64,000 nucleotides of DNA from Atriophallophorus winterbourni (GCA_013407085.1 JACCGJ010010537.1:1-64000), one strand, 5' to 3'. Counted from the stretch's first letter, positions 29,081 to 41,298 are shown. The notes: a model not told the origin generated them from the letters alone. Program-made: numbers and translations.

Positions 29081-31948
29081 TGTCCATAGAAACTTCGAAC
29101 TGTGTACTTTGATGATGCTTTGTCACGATTAATCATTGACGTACCGTGGTCTTTCTCTTAAGCTGAAGATGCCAGTGGACAAAATAAAGCAACGTTGACA
29201 CTGGCAGATCTCTTAAATCAAATGCTACCTAAATTTAACTGGTTTACAACGAAATATTGTTAATTCAAGAGCACATAACAAATAATTCGTCGTGAAGCAC
29301 TACGATTTTGTAAAATATAATTTACCATAGCGCTAAGGTGGAGAATTTACACGCACACACCGATTGCCATTCAAGGTCAAATTTGGGCAAAGCGTTGGTT
29401 TTCAAAGCGTCTGATTTTCTGTCGTGGCCTAGTATGGATGGTTTATTTTTTATTTGACAAACGCAGAATTATCAAGCTATCGGACCGGAATTCAAAAAAT
29501 GGATCAATATTTGTTATAATTCAAACAGGTCAAACAGATTGATGATTATTTCAGCAAAATCAAGTTTCTGACAAATAGCAAATTTGCGCTCCATATTATG
29601 ACCGGGACTTCATTTAAACCCAAAGAAACGAAGATTTTGACTGCTAATGAATTGCAGTCAACTCATCAATTATGATAAAATGTCTGAAAATAAATCAATT
29701 TATTTTGATAGACGAATTATTGAAATTAACAGTAGCCCAAACAAAATGTGCTCATGTTAATGACATATCTATTTAACCACTCCGCATATAAGACTCGAAT
29801 ACTTTCCAGCAAAATACAATAAATATAATGGCAACTGTTTAGTTGGAATGACTCCCAAATAATGATACAATTCATAACTTGAAGCGTGCACGAAAAAATG
29901 ATGTAACCAACGATTGAAACTGCGAAAGATGTGTTTGGTAAACAACACGTAAACCACTGAAAACAGAAAAAACCTGATGGATACAACCTTTTTGATTCAA
30001 GTGCGACACACCTAAAATAAAATGCAACCAAAATTTAAATTAGTATTGCTCAGAGTAACCATCTAAAAGGGATTTTAATTTCCTGAATCAGAATAAATGT
30101 AATATTTTGTATATTGTTACTACTTTGAATTTGTTAGTAGCCCACTGCATACACAATTTAGAACCACGTCGATGAAACCACATTGATTTAATTTCGAGTG
30201 AGGTAGCATTAGTCTACTTATTATAACACATTCAAAATAATTAGCCGTTCTTCAAAAAGAAATGCTTATTCAAATAATATATGCAGATAATATGAAATCG
30301 AATAAATTATTAATTTTCGGTTTCAAGTTTGGTGGATTGATTAAAAAGAAACTAGTCGTTTAGCAGAAATGGCTAACTGGTTGAATGCCATAGTGTAGTT
30401 ACGTTTCGTCCAAGACATAAAATTTTAGATCCATAATCTTTAAGTGAACAACAAGATGGCCTTTGAATGTATATTTAGCCCGATTTGATATGACCTGATA
30501 GTGCAAAGTCTAAGCAATGCACCGTTAATGCTTATTGAAAGTCATTGCTAGGATGAATAGATATCAATCCATCTGCCTTGTGCGTAAACCGCATGGATTT
30601 TTGTTATTTAGAGACGTGCTTCCTTTTAGTTGACCTCGCTCATTTGATCTCACCTCGAGCATGTTAGAGCCCATGCACAACAAGGTTGAGTCAATGCAAT
30701 ACCTATACCAACACCGATTTTAAAATTTTGATCACATTCTATGAAACCACGTTATTCTAAGATGGTTTTGCATGAAGTATTCCAGATGAAGCTGTAAGCA
30801 GTGCCCGAGCACTTTTAAAATCCGGAAAAGAATTTTGGTTACTTTTCATAACCTAAACTATAACTTTACACCATGATTGTAAACTTCGTCGGAAAAAGTT
30901 GTGTTCGAAGTAAAAAATACCCAAAATTTAGCATTAGTATTGGTTATCACGAATATTTTCCTCACGGATGAAAACTCGTTTAGTCACAAAAGATTCGGTA
31001 TGGTTCGGCTCAGAATTTGAATCGCAATATGACTAAGCGTGATGCAAAACATTGTGCTTCTGTTCAATTAAAATAGTCTCTTTAAAATAGACAGTACAAA
31101 CAGTAAAAAGTAAGCTCATTCCACGATATCAAAACATCTCTATCTATCCATCGCTCTCTCTACCATTATATTAGCAGTTAAGCTGTTTCTAATATAATGT
31201 TATTAGGTTAACCACACAAGAAAATAACGCTTCAATCATGACGTGATGAAGAATAAATTGACAAACGTTTTTATTTAAAACAGGGCCACCAAATAATTAA
31301 GTTTGTGACAGCATAGTTTCGGTTCAGCCACAAATTAAAACTAATTATAGAAAAGCAAGCTGTAATTATTCACGGTCCACGGAATAAAACCTGACCAACT
31401 GATTAATATACATATGTGGCTAATCGTGAAAAGATAGAGGGAAGTGGATTTTTATCGATTGCTCAGATCAACACTTAAACCGCCGGAGGTAAATGCACCC
31501 CAAACGCCAAATGCTTTTCTAGGCGGTCTACAGTTACACTGTTACACATCTGACGAACAGAGAATATCGGACGCCATTGAAACTGTTTTAGCAACGATTG
31601 TTACAGTGGAGATGGTACCGTCAATAGTTGGTTGCGGCGTTCTCACACAAGCACCTGGAACCGGTTATTGCCGGTTCCTGTGATTTAGCGGTCAAAGAAA
31701 TCTGACCAGTATGTTAATAAAAAATGCACTGATGTGATCAGATGACTAAACAAATAATCTCCATATGATACAAAAGTTGTTGTTACGTAAGACGTTGCAT
31801 GGAATGCGTCGGACCAATAACAGTTGTATATGCAAGGTCTCTGTTAATTTGTGACGTAATCCTTTGGGGCTTTTTTGGCGGTGAACAACACTCAGAATTG
31901 GGAAACGAATTGGTGAATGTGAAAATGCCAATTATAAGCAAAAGTGAT
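29081..31948. other. Long AT-rich stretch without a supported gene
   Basis: Open frames such as 29726-30031 (minus) and 31444-31683 (plus) show no family features and no plausible splice context. No repeat structure was noticed. Confidence 0.5.
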
Positions 31949-32257
31949 ACTTGAATGCAACTGTTGCATATGGTTCATACAACGAACCACTTTGTTCAAA
32001 CACAGAATCACATAGTGATTCCTGGTCAAGCTCTCAAGTCACTCATGGATGCGCAAAGCAATGTGTTGCTCAAATCCCCCGCACGTACACACCACAACTC
32101 ACATACCCGCACTTACACATCACTGCTCAAATCCCCCGCAACACATTGCTTCGGTCATCCATAAGTGCCTTGAGTGCTTGACCACGAGTCACTATGTGAT
32201 TCTGTGTTTGAACATCGTGGTTCGTTGTACGATCCCTATGCAACAGTGGCATTCAAG
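31949..32257. repeat. Large palindromic foldback repeat
   Basis: Arms of about 110 bp: from the left CTTGAATGCAACTGTTGCAT, AACGAACCAC, TTCAAACACAGAATCACATA, ending at ATGGATG; the right arm (about 32150-32257) mirrors these blocks in reverse order. The spacer has two copies of CTCAAATCCCCCGCA, the reverse complement of the sequence that follows the ribozyme at 54590-54620. It therefore belongs to the hammerhead repeat family. Confidence 0.8.
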
Positions 32258-32314
32258 TATAACCTTGTTTACCATTTATCCACTGTTTCAAGGCTCACTA
32301 AACCTATTCTTACT

Positions 32315-32360
32315 GTCTCCACCTGATGACGGCAAACAGCTAGAAACCGGTTGTGGTGTG
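32315..32360 (+). ncRNA. Hammerhead ribozyme motif 5 next to the foldback
   Basis: CTCCAC, core CTGATGA (32323-32329), CGGC-AAACA-GCTA, GAAA (32343-32346), ACCGGT, then T and GTGGTG. Stem I CTCCAC with GTGGTG pairs at five of six positions. Stem II has lost its first G-C pair (C opposite A), and the cleavage base is U. Activity is uncertain. Confidence 0.6.
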
Positions 32361-32529
32361 TAAGTGTGGGGTGTGTGAGCAACACACTTAACTTACAGGT
32401 TTGTTATGCAAATGTTATACACGAGGTAATGCTGCAGCTCAAGTAATCAGACCAGTCAATGCGCTGTACTTTCTTTAAACATCGGATCTTCCCGAAATTA
32501 AAGACGAGGACACTGATTTGCGCGCATAC

Positions 32530-33372
32530 TATCTATATTCAATTCAATTCAATTCAAGTTTAATGGTTTAAAAAGCATATAGCTTTACGAAACCCCTCAG
32601 AATAATATGGGAACTACGAATAATATAACAAGCAAAACTGGGATTTCGTTGTGTACTGAGCAGTTCAAGAATCAGGTAAAAATCCAAAGGGCAGAAATTA
32701 TTTTCGATTGGTTGGATGACAAATGTAGATGCATGGTGTCAAGATGTATTGTATTCTTCGATGCACGGGTTTAGGGTCAAAAAGGCATTAAGGATTCTCT
32801 TGAAAATCTGCTGATTTGGTGAGTTTACAACACAATCTGGTAGATTGTTCCAAGTAAAACACGGCAAAATATCGTCTACAGTTGAGTCGCGAGTGAAGGA
32901 CAGTTAGAGTAAATGTATGAGCTCTTGTCTTGTGCGAGCCCCGTCTATTATATAAGCATTGTAGAGGGTGATTTGTGTTATTCAAATTATTGTATACCAA
33001 AATCAAATACCCCCGGTGACGACGACGTGGATAATCGAATAAATTCAGGGTTTTGATTCGCTCATTGTATGGTTTCCGGCTGAGTCCGGTGACAAGTTTG
33101 GTAGCTCCATGGTATATTCTTTGCAAAGTCGCAACATCCTTTTTAAGCCATGGCGACCATGCATGAACTGCATATTCCATAGTGGGTCTGATGTACATAT
33201 TTATAACACAGGGGATTGTCTTTTTTGAGGATCTACCGAAAATTCTCTTTAGGAGTGAAAATTTCTGTTATGTTTTGCGATAGACGGAGTTGCAGTGGCT
33301 CGACATCTCTTGGGTGTTGCTTATTAACACACCCAAGTCCTTTTGTCCCATGGTCCACGAGAGGCTATGAAC
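32530..33372 (-). pseudogene. CR1-like LINE, C-terminal RT end with (TTCAA)n tail
   Basis: Minus strand: WTMGQKDLGVLINKQHPRDV, IPCVINMYIRPTMEYAVHAW, DVATLQRIYHGATKLVTGLS, YNERIKTLNLFDYPRRRHRG, then the 3' UTR and a tail of repeated TTGAA at about 32540-32560. The order matches the post-catalytic part of CR1-type RT, as in the fragment at 4433. 5'-truncated, as is usual for LINE copies. Confidence 0.8.
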
Positions 33373-34866
33373 CAAAACAATACTGGAACTAGTTCATTAA
33401 TTTTACAATGACAGGAATATTGAAAATATTTCGTTAGTTTTTTAAACGCATTTATCATTTATTCAAAACATTTTGAGATACCACGGATAAGTTTGCAACA
33501 ATGTCCTTTATTTTTTCTGCACAACCGATTAAAGTTCATTCCCCATCGAAAAAGTAGCATGAACCCTATTCCCCACCGATCAGATATGATCTTGGATCTT
33601 ATACCCAGTGCAAACCCTGAAAGTTATTTTGTTAAGTTATTCATTATTTTATGTGTTTAAAGTTGACCAGCATATATGGTTCCATGTGAATGTTCATTCT
33701 ATATAGATGAAATTTTCATTTGTATTTGATTAATAATTTTAAAATATTCAAAATTTATTGCGTGCCGATCAGTTTGTCTTCAAGCCAGAATTACGAATTA
33801 AAATATTTTCAAACAAAGATTTCCATTCGTATTGTTTTTCTAAAATACTCCTAACCTGTTTTTTCCAAGTGCAGTTTAGGTTAGAACCTATTAAGTACCC
33901 GATTCAGCGGTGAAACAGCTACAACGTTTATTTTGTGTGACTACTCATGATTAGCAGATTCATCAAAATATTCACGATGTTCATTGTGTTCTGTTAATTT
34001 AAGGAAAATAAAATAACATTTTTATGGTATAATTTACACGTGTCTGGGCACCTGATTCAAAATGTTGGTCATGCCAAACTTACCCATCAGTGACTTACAC
34101 ATTCACACCTATTTTCCATTTCTCATCAAGAATTTTGTCCACGCTTTAGCTTTATTTTCATTGAAAATTGACTAGTGTATCCGAGCTTAACCAGATATTG
34201 CCCCACCTGTTGAGAAATTTTTAGTCTGACTTACCCCAGTCATGGGGACTAATTCATATTTGCAAATTCGGTGATAAATACTCATTTGCAAATTGAAATT
34301 TAGCTTTTTATGGAGGGACTAATCTAAGTCCCACAGTCGGTGCAATTCAGCACCGGTAACTTTTTGGAATATTTTTGCAGCATTCCAATAACAGCATGAT
34401 GATAGGTTTTTGGTTAAAGTCAGATTTTATTAATAAGTAGTATATCACGCCAAATTCCTTTTCAAACATGAATATTAAATATTGAATTGCCATTGGCATC
34501 ATTGACACCATTGTTGATTAAGTTGAGCGAATCCGATTATAAGGCACGAACAGCATATGATTTCGATGCAGTTTTATGATTGCTACTAGCCCAATGTTAC
34601 TACTCAATGTCTTTGTCTCGTACGTCCATAATCTAAGAGAAAAATCTGAGAACTACTTGTTAAAGCAGCGCCACACATTCACATGAAAATCAGGCAAAGT
34701 GCTATGGGATTAGAAACTCTAGGTTTTTTCAAGCCTACACATAAACATGTAAGAATAAAAAGATGTTGAATTTAGTGTATTTTTAGTTGAATGTTACTAT
34801 TATCAAGACAGCGGCCGAATCGTACATTAACAGTCTACAGAAACTGGTATGCAAGTGAGTTTTAGT
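33373..34866. other. AT-rich stretch, no gene; half of a MITE
   Basis: No supported coding frame. 34299-34445 matches the left and middle of the palindromic MITE at 53440-53651; the rest is unassigned. Confidence 0.5.
34299..34445 (+). mobile_element. Truncated copy of the MITE at 53440
   Basis: Shared in order with 53450-53590: GGGACTAA, TAAGTCCCACA, CGGTGCAAT, CAGCACCG, GCATTCCAATAACAGCA, ATTAATAAGTAGTATAT. The right inverted repeat is missing. Confidence 0.65.
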
Positions 34867-36993
34867 TTAACCCTAACGGACGAATGGGGCAAATTCGGTA
34901 CACAAAATTTAAAGGTATATGATAGGTTAAATTAGACAGATCACTTTCGTATGCCGGGGGTATCGGAATCGGCACACTTCTGCTCTCGTTTGGTATGCGT
35001 TTGAGACGGCTGAGCCATGCGGCGCGCCAGTTGTCAACAAACTTCGGAAGTGAGGTGACGCTTGTGAAATTTCGCTCCGTGCTTCATTTTTCTGCGTGCA
35101 ATGGCTGAAAAACCTTGTAAGTATATACATTGATAATTTTTTGCTTCATTTATAGACATCTTCTGAACACATTCAACGTATACACGAATGATGAAATATT
35201 TTTCTATGCGAAATATGACTGTCGGAATATATGTCTCAAATATGTGACATCCGGCATGTGAACGTATACAAGAGCGTGTCCCAAAAATGATACAACCGGC
35301 ACTTATGTTCCCAAAGAAGAACTGGAAAAATGGTTGGGCCTTGTACTGTATTTCTCAATATCAAAGTTACCAAATACAAGAATGCACTGGGCCAAGAAGC
35401 TCTCTCCTCTCACTGACTATGCAGCTGAGTGCATGTCTCGAGATAGATTTGAAGCCATCAAATCAAATCTTCATTTAGCTGATAACACAAACGCTGGCAA
35501 ACCTGGAGATGCTGATTTTGACCCAATGTTCAAAGTGAAACCTCTAGTAAACCATCTAAGAACAAAATTTCAAAACCTAACCAAAGAGCAAAATTCTCTG
35601 CGTTGATGAGCAAATGGTGCCATTCAAAGGCAGATCAAGGCTCAAACAATACCTGCCAAATAAACCTAAAAAGTTTGGCTACAAACTTTTCGTACTCGCT
35701 GACGATCGTGGGATGATGTGCGATTTCATCCCATATACTGGGAAAATATCCCCCGTCGATGATCCCAACGTCCCAAACATCGGTGCTAGCTCAGATATTG
35801 TGCTACATCTTGCCAAGACCATTCCTTCCAATGAGAACCATCTTGTATTTTTTGATAACTGGTTCACCTCTGTGCCCCTTCTGCAATACTTGACAGATGT
35901 GGGAATATTTTGTTGCGGCACAGTTAGACTGCCACGATTAGCTGCTTACCAAAAAACATGAAGAATGACAAGCGCCTAATGAAAAAAGGCAGGGGTTCCT
36001 TTGAGGAGAAAGAACTGGTGAAGGGACATTCAAGTGTCACCCTGGTTCGCTGGTACGACAACAAAGTAGTCAATTTGGTGTCTACATTTGCCAGGGCAAA
36101 TCCTCTATCAACTGTCCGTAGATTTGATAAAACTACAAAGAGGTTTATTGAAGTACCTTGCCCTGATATTGTGAAACGATACAATAAGTCAATGGGTGGT
36201 GTAGATTTGGCAGACCATCTTCTTTCTTTGTATAGAATATGCATGAAATCAAAGAAGGCTTATCACAGTCTGATCTATCACTTCATTGACATGGCTATAG
36301 TTAATTCATGGCTTTGTTATCGTAGAGACTGCAAGAGGCTTTCTCTTCCAAAAAAGAAGTGCTCCAGCTTGCTTCCTTCAAACTTGAGGTAGCTTTCACC
36401 CTTACCAAAGCTGTAAAAATTTGCTTGCCTCCTAAACGTGGACGCCCATCTCTAAGAGGTGAAGACGCTAGCAGCAAAAGAAGGTGTGTAGCCCCATCCG
36501 ACGATGTGAGGTTGGACCAAGTGGCACATGTGCCTTGTGTCGAGAAAAAAAGAAACCGATGCAGGTTCAAAAACTGTCCTGGAAAGACGAAGATATTATG
36601 CACTAAATGCAATGTCCACTTATGCTTAGACATGCATAAGAACTATTTTGCGGCATTCCATGGGTTTTGATCGCGATGACTGCATGAAGGAAATACATTA
36701 TTTTCTATTCAACCTATTTGTCTACCTTGTGTGTGTTTCACATTAAAAATTTAATTGAGAAATCTTTTTATAACTTTTATGTCTCATATAGCTGACTACA
36801 GCTGGAAATCAATGAAAAAGGTGCCACCACAGGACGATTGTACCGAATTTGTCCCATTTTTTTATTTTCCGTAATATATAAAAAAAACTAAAAATACTTT
36901 CTGTCCCCATATAAGGAGAGCAGTTTCATCACAAAAACGCAGGAGAAAAAAATTATTTCAATGTAAAACATAATTCAGGCAGTTAAGGGTTAA
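34867..36993 (+). mobile_element. piggyBac transposon with intact TTAA-flanked ends
   Basis: The element itself is 34871-36989 (2119 bp), bounded by TTAA at 34867-34870 and 36990-36993. Ends are CCCTAACGG at the left and GTTAAGGG at the right, the CCCT-type piggyBac terminus. Inner inverted copies of a 20-bp sequence (AATGGGGCAAATTCGGTACA at 34883 and its near complement at 36839-36858) lie about 12 and 131 bp from the ends, an asymmetric layout like that of other piggyBac elements. The transposase inside is broken, so mobility would need a helper. Confidence 0.9.
35292..36669 (+). pseudogene. piggyBac transposase, truncated and frameshifted
   Basis: DDD transposase that cuts and pastes at TTAA. 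Blocks: KEELEKWLGLVLYFSISKLP (35320), VDEQMVPFKGRSRLKQYLPN with the first catalytic Asp (35605), VFFDNWFTSVPLL with the second (35860), NKSMGGVDLADHLLSLYRIC with the third (36190), and a C-terminal Cys-rich domain RCRFKNCPGKTKILCTKCNV (36560). Frames change near 35604, 35955 and 36385. The N-terminal ~150-200 residues are not found; a short ATGGCTGAAAAACC followed by GTAAGT at 35101-35120 may be a first exon. All three catalytic Asp codons survive. Confidence 0.85.
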
Positions 36994-37204
36994 CAATTGT
37001 TTGAAATATGGGTAAATTGTGTCCTGCCTGAAATGCAAAAGTAGATGTCTTGTGCCGTAATCAACCTCTGAATACCGATAGATGCCCTTGAACATTTTTA
37101 TCTGTTATCTCAGGTAAAATGCGAATATAAAATTTGAATTGTGATTTAAATGCCTCAAAACTTCTTCTCAGATTGAAATTAATTTCTATGATATGCACAT
37201 CATA

Positions 37205-37640
37205 AATCTACAATCTACATTGGGCAGACCGCACTTGCGGCAAAAGACGTTTGCAAAAGAGATATGAAAGCTCTTGGCATTGACCCGGCGAGTTGGGAAG
37301 AACTTGCTATTGACCGCTCATATTGGAGGCACTGTGTAAAGCGTCGTCTGCATGCTGGGGAGGAGCAGATACAGCTCTTGGCGGCTGAACGCAGATCACG
37401 CCGCCAACGTGCAACTAACGCAATACAACCGAGTTCTGACTATCGTTGCAAGCGCTGCGGGAGAGATTGTTCCTCCCGAATCGGACTGTTTAGTCACTCA
37501 AAAAGCTGCAAAACTTGAACATTCACGCGTTTGTGATGTACATCCATGGTCGACATCGACCGAAGGAGGCCAACAACAGCAAATCTACAATCCATTGTTT
37601 GTTTAATTTATTAGTCGCATCAGTGTATCTGTTTGTTCAT
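37205..37640 (+). pseudogene. 3' end of an RTE-like LINE
   Basis: MKALGIDPASWEELAIDRSY, WRHCVKRRLHAGEEQIQLL, and YRCKRCGRDCSSRIGLFSHS with a Cys-X2-Cys...His motif. The DNA is closely related to the reverse complement of 5186-5440, so both belong to one family, and this copy shows what the other lost: the sequence after GGACTGTT.AGT.ACTC, continuing through AAAAGCTGCAAAAC. Confidence 0.8.
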
Positions 37641-39700
37641 AATAGAAGTACGGTTTTTAGATACGGCACTGACTAAAAGTTGAAGGTGACGATTTTGAGT
37701 GGACCCAAATGAGCTAAAAGAAGCGATTAAAAGAAACTAAGTAGGCATGTAGCTCACTAATTACAACGTATCGAGATCCGTTGAAGAAATGTTCGCAGAA
37801 TGTGGCTGAAGTAGGTTGGGGCAAAACTGAGGCAGCGAACTATTTTAAATGAATCAATGGTTGCCGGACCTGATCTATTGGCGAGCAGTTGTAAAACTAA
37901 ACATATTCACAACATCAATCGTAGAACGTTGATTCCGATTGGCTAATTTCTAGACTAGCTCTTCTACGCATGCTAGTTGTCGAATATATAAGAGGATGTT
38001 TTCCGACCACTTACAAGTTCGCATTTCGAATGGTAATAATTTTATGAGAAATAACGACACGGATAGTGATAGAAAGGGTTTTAAACTTCACAAATCTCTT
38101 AATTTATAGATGTTTTCTGACGTTGAAACGGACCCTGCGGTGTCCGCCAACTCTATGCTAATATTAAAGTAAATGACGGGATTACCAACACAGAGAAGAC
38201 TGAGATCATTTGCGTGATTACGTGAATCCCGCAAAACTAGCAATCCATGGTCGCTTAAATGGACAAGGTGGACTATAAGTTTATTCTATTGTTCCGGCAA
38301 TTTGGAGGTCACCAGTGACGCGGTCGCCAGATGACGCAATTTGACCCATGTCATTGTCTTTTACTTACAAAGCATAGGACAGCTACGCGTTCGATGATAA
38401 TGACCGAATGCTTGAAACAGTTTGTGTGATAATCACGAGTTCTCATTAAGGTTATTTCAGGTCAACCAAATAAGCGTGAGGCAATGGACTGACTGTGCAC
38501 AATCAATGTTCCGTTGTTTGTTGCATGTAGTAAACAAGTAGGGAAGGTAATTAGAATATCGCTTGCTTTAACGAAATAAAAAATGAAGCTGCAATTTGGC
38601 AAGATTGTCACAGCAAACCTTGTTCAATCAAATACAGTGTACATGTGACTGAGATGAAGCGCATAATCAAACGTTGTCGACCTATTTTCATGTGTAAGGT
38701 ACAGGGAAGTTTTTAGTTGGAGCGCTAACCGAGTTAACCCAATCATAGGGTACCCGATATAAATAACAAAAGATTAATTATTCACGGTCATTGGAGCGGT
38801 TGACGTGACTACAAATATTCAGTATCTGAACATTTGATTGAACGAATTGGGTACGTCGATTTTGCAGAACACAAACCTCGCATTTTAACTTGCATTAATT
38901 TCACCGAAGCTTTACCGATTACTTGAATGAAAAGGATAGTTTCATCGTTTCAACCAGCGATGATTATTCCAGAATGTGGCAATTCATTTGAGATATTCAC
39001 GTAAACAGAATTTGTTTACAAAATATTCATTTGCATGCTTTTCCGTCATTCACACCCCACGACCGGTTTCGTGCTGTTTGCCTGTTTACCTTTCTTTAAG
39101 AGTTGTGCTACCCAGATCCTTCGCACTTAAACTTCGCTGCGAAGCTGTTTGAACTCATCGAATAAATAACCTGAGGTTCGTGAGCAGTGAAAGTGGTAAA
39201 GTTATAACTTGACTTTGAAGCCACTGTTAAATAGGGTTTGTAGAGGGAACAAATTTGCTCACATGTAGAATTACGAAGTGATTCCGGAACAAGCGTTAAG
39301 GCGTTCACATTTCTAGCACGTGGTTTATTTGATATATTACTTGCACCTACGGTATACTTCTATAGGTGTAAACACCAAGTGGTGTAGTTGAGATTAATGG
39401 TATAGTCACTAGGCTACTAACCTATGCGATTTTGACTTAATAATAATCCGTCTCCTCACAGCTCGTTTAGCTACTCCTGAATCATCTCAAATCGTACGAT
39501 TGCATAGACAACCGAACAGTTACAATTATACGTAACTATCACTAGAACCCGTGAATGGACGATTGGATTCATTCCTGCAATCGTTATCTTGATTCATTTA
39601 TTACCAGAACTGACCCAGGTCCGATCCAATGCGAATGATCGGCTAGATGTAAACATCCAACTACCACATGTTAAATCTAAACATCATTTTATAAACCAAA
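37641..39700. other. Intergenic stretch, no gene seen
   Basis: Short frames only (for example 39108-39308, minus, without a start context or family match). A damaged hammerhead repeat lies at 39049-39093. Confidence 0.5.
39049..39093 (-). repeat. Hammerhead repeat remnant, core lost
   Basis: Keeps GCAAACAGCACGAAACCGG and GTCGTGGGGTGTG on the minus strand, but the CTGATGAG half is replaced by unrelated sequence, so it cannot fold into the ribozyme. Confidence 0.6.
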
Positions 39701-39723
39701 AAGGAGACAGTAAAAAAGAACAA

Positions 39724-39729
39724 TTTATT
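39724..39729 (-). promoter_or_regulatory. Poly(A) signal of the HMGB gene
   Basis: AATAAA on the minus strand, 207 bases after the HMGB stop codon at 39936-39938. Confidence 0.6.
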
Positions 39730-39935
39730 CATTGATCGGTATTAAACAGTAATAGATAGCAAACCGAAACCAAACGGACATAAAAACAAACGAGTACGCA
39801 AAAGTTGGACAACAGTCACTGCGGTGGTTAAGAGCAAAATGGGATGAAATAAGGGATACAAAAATAACGAGAAATATGTGCAGCAATATGATCCCCAAAT
39901 AAATGCATAAGATCTGTACAAAATTGACGTGATAT

Positions 39936-40724
39936 CTACTCATCATCGCCATCTTCGGCCTCGATATCGTGCTCTTCAAGTTCGGTACCGTTCTCATCAC
40001 CACTTGCAACAGGAGCAACAGCAGTTTCACTCCCTGTATTTTCAGTGAGATCCACTGTTGTGGCACTCGAGACAGCGCCTGAAGGTTTTTTCTGAACCGG
40101 TACATAGACACCAGATCGATATTTGGACATATCCTAAATAAGAAACAGACAGTTTAACCATCAAAACACGTAAGCAATAAGTTATTCATTAGCCCATAGA
40201 CTCACTTCTTCATAACGCTGTTTATCTTGTTGAGCCAATAGTTCATATTTAGCTTTATCTTGACATGCTTCCCATTGTTTTCCCAACACTTTTGCGACAT
40301 CGGCGACCTTGAAATCTGGATTGCTTTCTTTGACTTTAGCACGGTATTCATCACAAAAGAAAAAGAACGCGGACCAAGCCCGTCGTGGTAAACTAGGATC
40401 ACGGGGCATCTTTCGCTTTTTGCCTTTTTTCATGCCTTCAGGAGGAACATAATCATTCATCTCCCGGTTATATCGTTCTTTATCGAGAGCAGCTAAGTCT
40501 TCAAATCGCTTTTTTTCTTTAGGCGTCATAATCTACAAAGCGTATCCTAATGAAAACTAAATGAAATTTACCTTCCACCTTTCGGCACACTTTTTCGAAA
40601 AGTCGCTAAAAACGATTTGCTCTCCAGGATGTTTTTTCTTGTGCTCCTCCCGGATTACCTGTACAAAGCATGCGTATGCTGACATTGCCCCCTTCGGGCG
40701 ATTTTTATCTTTTATTCTGTTCAT
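39936..40724 (-). CDS. HMGB: HMGB-type high mobility group protein, two HMG boxes
   Basis: Non-sequence-specific DNA-bending chromatin protein. Coding exons on the minus strand: 40724-40572, 40532-40206, 40133-39936, joined in frame through GT/AG introns into 225 residues. Box A (about residues 9-80) has [20 protein letters not shown] and KKCAERWK; box B (about 96-165) has [20 protein letters not shown] and [21 protein letters not shown] Gly/Lys linker [12 protein letters not shown] separates them. The C-terminus is [12 protein letters not shown], an acidic tail much shorter than that of vertebrate HMGB1. The ATG follows an acceptor by only seven bases, so a 5' UTR exon lies upstream (donor at 40806). 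Divergently placed to EXOC1. Which HMGB paralogue it is cannot be told. Confidence 0.92.
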
Positions 40725-40806
40725 CACTTTACTGAAATATGGGGAAACAAATTTTTAATAAAACCTATTTGCCCAAAACTAAGGCAAACCAGCAAAAAAA
40801 ACTCAC

Positions 40807-40900
40807 CAGGCAACTTAGCTTAAAGTCGTATAGCCAACGCAGGTAAAAGCTTAAGCGAAAAACGGAGACAGCGACGCACAGAACAGCATGCAGACCGGAA
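40807..40900 (-). other. HMGB: 5' UTR exon of the HMGB gene
   Basis: On the minus strand a donor CTG|GTGAGT falls at 40806/40807 and the matching acceptor TTTCAG lies at 40737-40732 just before the start codon, giving a 75-bp intron. The upstream end of the exon (transcription start) is a guess. Confidence 0.5.
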
Positions 40901-41174
40901 TGTGGATCAATGTGAACAGAGGGGGTAATTAATCGATAGATTTTGACCAATCAAAATGTGAATAATTGGTACAGAGTAACATAACATTACTTCATCAGTA
41001 AAATAGAGAAAGGTACATTTAATGATTACAGAAACAAAACTTTACATGTTTACAAATTTTTTCGTCATTTTATTGATCATAAAATATGCATAAAATTGTT
41101 TTATTCGATTAAAATTCTTTCGCGCGTTTTTCGAGTTCGACTAGAAATATCGTTGTTCAGAACAATTTGTTCTA
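40901..41174. promoter_or_regulatory. Shared intergenic promoter region of HMGB and EXOC1
   Basis: Less than 0.3 kb separates the two divergent transcription units. No clear TATA box decides either start. ATTGG/CCAAT (CCAATCAAAATG at 40947) is the only common promoter element noticed. Confidence 0.45.
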
Positions 41175-41298
41175 ATGGCTAGCTACCACGAAGAGATACA
41201 GAAAATATTCTATCCAATAGATGAAAAAGTTCGTGGTCTGATGGAAATATTTCCGAATGCACAAAAGAAAGGCAAACACAAATTTGTTGTTCTAACAG
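41175..41298 (+). CDS. EXOC1: EXOC1 exon 1
   Basis: Starts [20 protein letters not shown], parallel to the family start (short helix, then DIFTPNDERL in human). Ends phase 1 at ACAG|GTACAA; Val is completed in exon 2. Confidence 0.92.

Noticed and set aside
29726..30031. 101-codon hydrophobic minus-strand frame as a membrane protein
   Set aside because: Cys/Ile/Phe-rich composition is what AT-rich random DNA gives; no start context or conservation signal.
39108..39308. 66-codon minus-strand frame downstream of HMGB
   Set aside because: No splice partner, no known motif; treated as chance.
40182..40529. HMGB start at the ATG of the second coding exon
   Set aside because: That would delete most of box A; the upstream exon 40572-40724 supplies a perfect in-frame N-terminus with proper splice sites.
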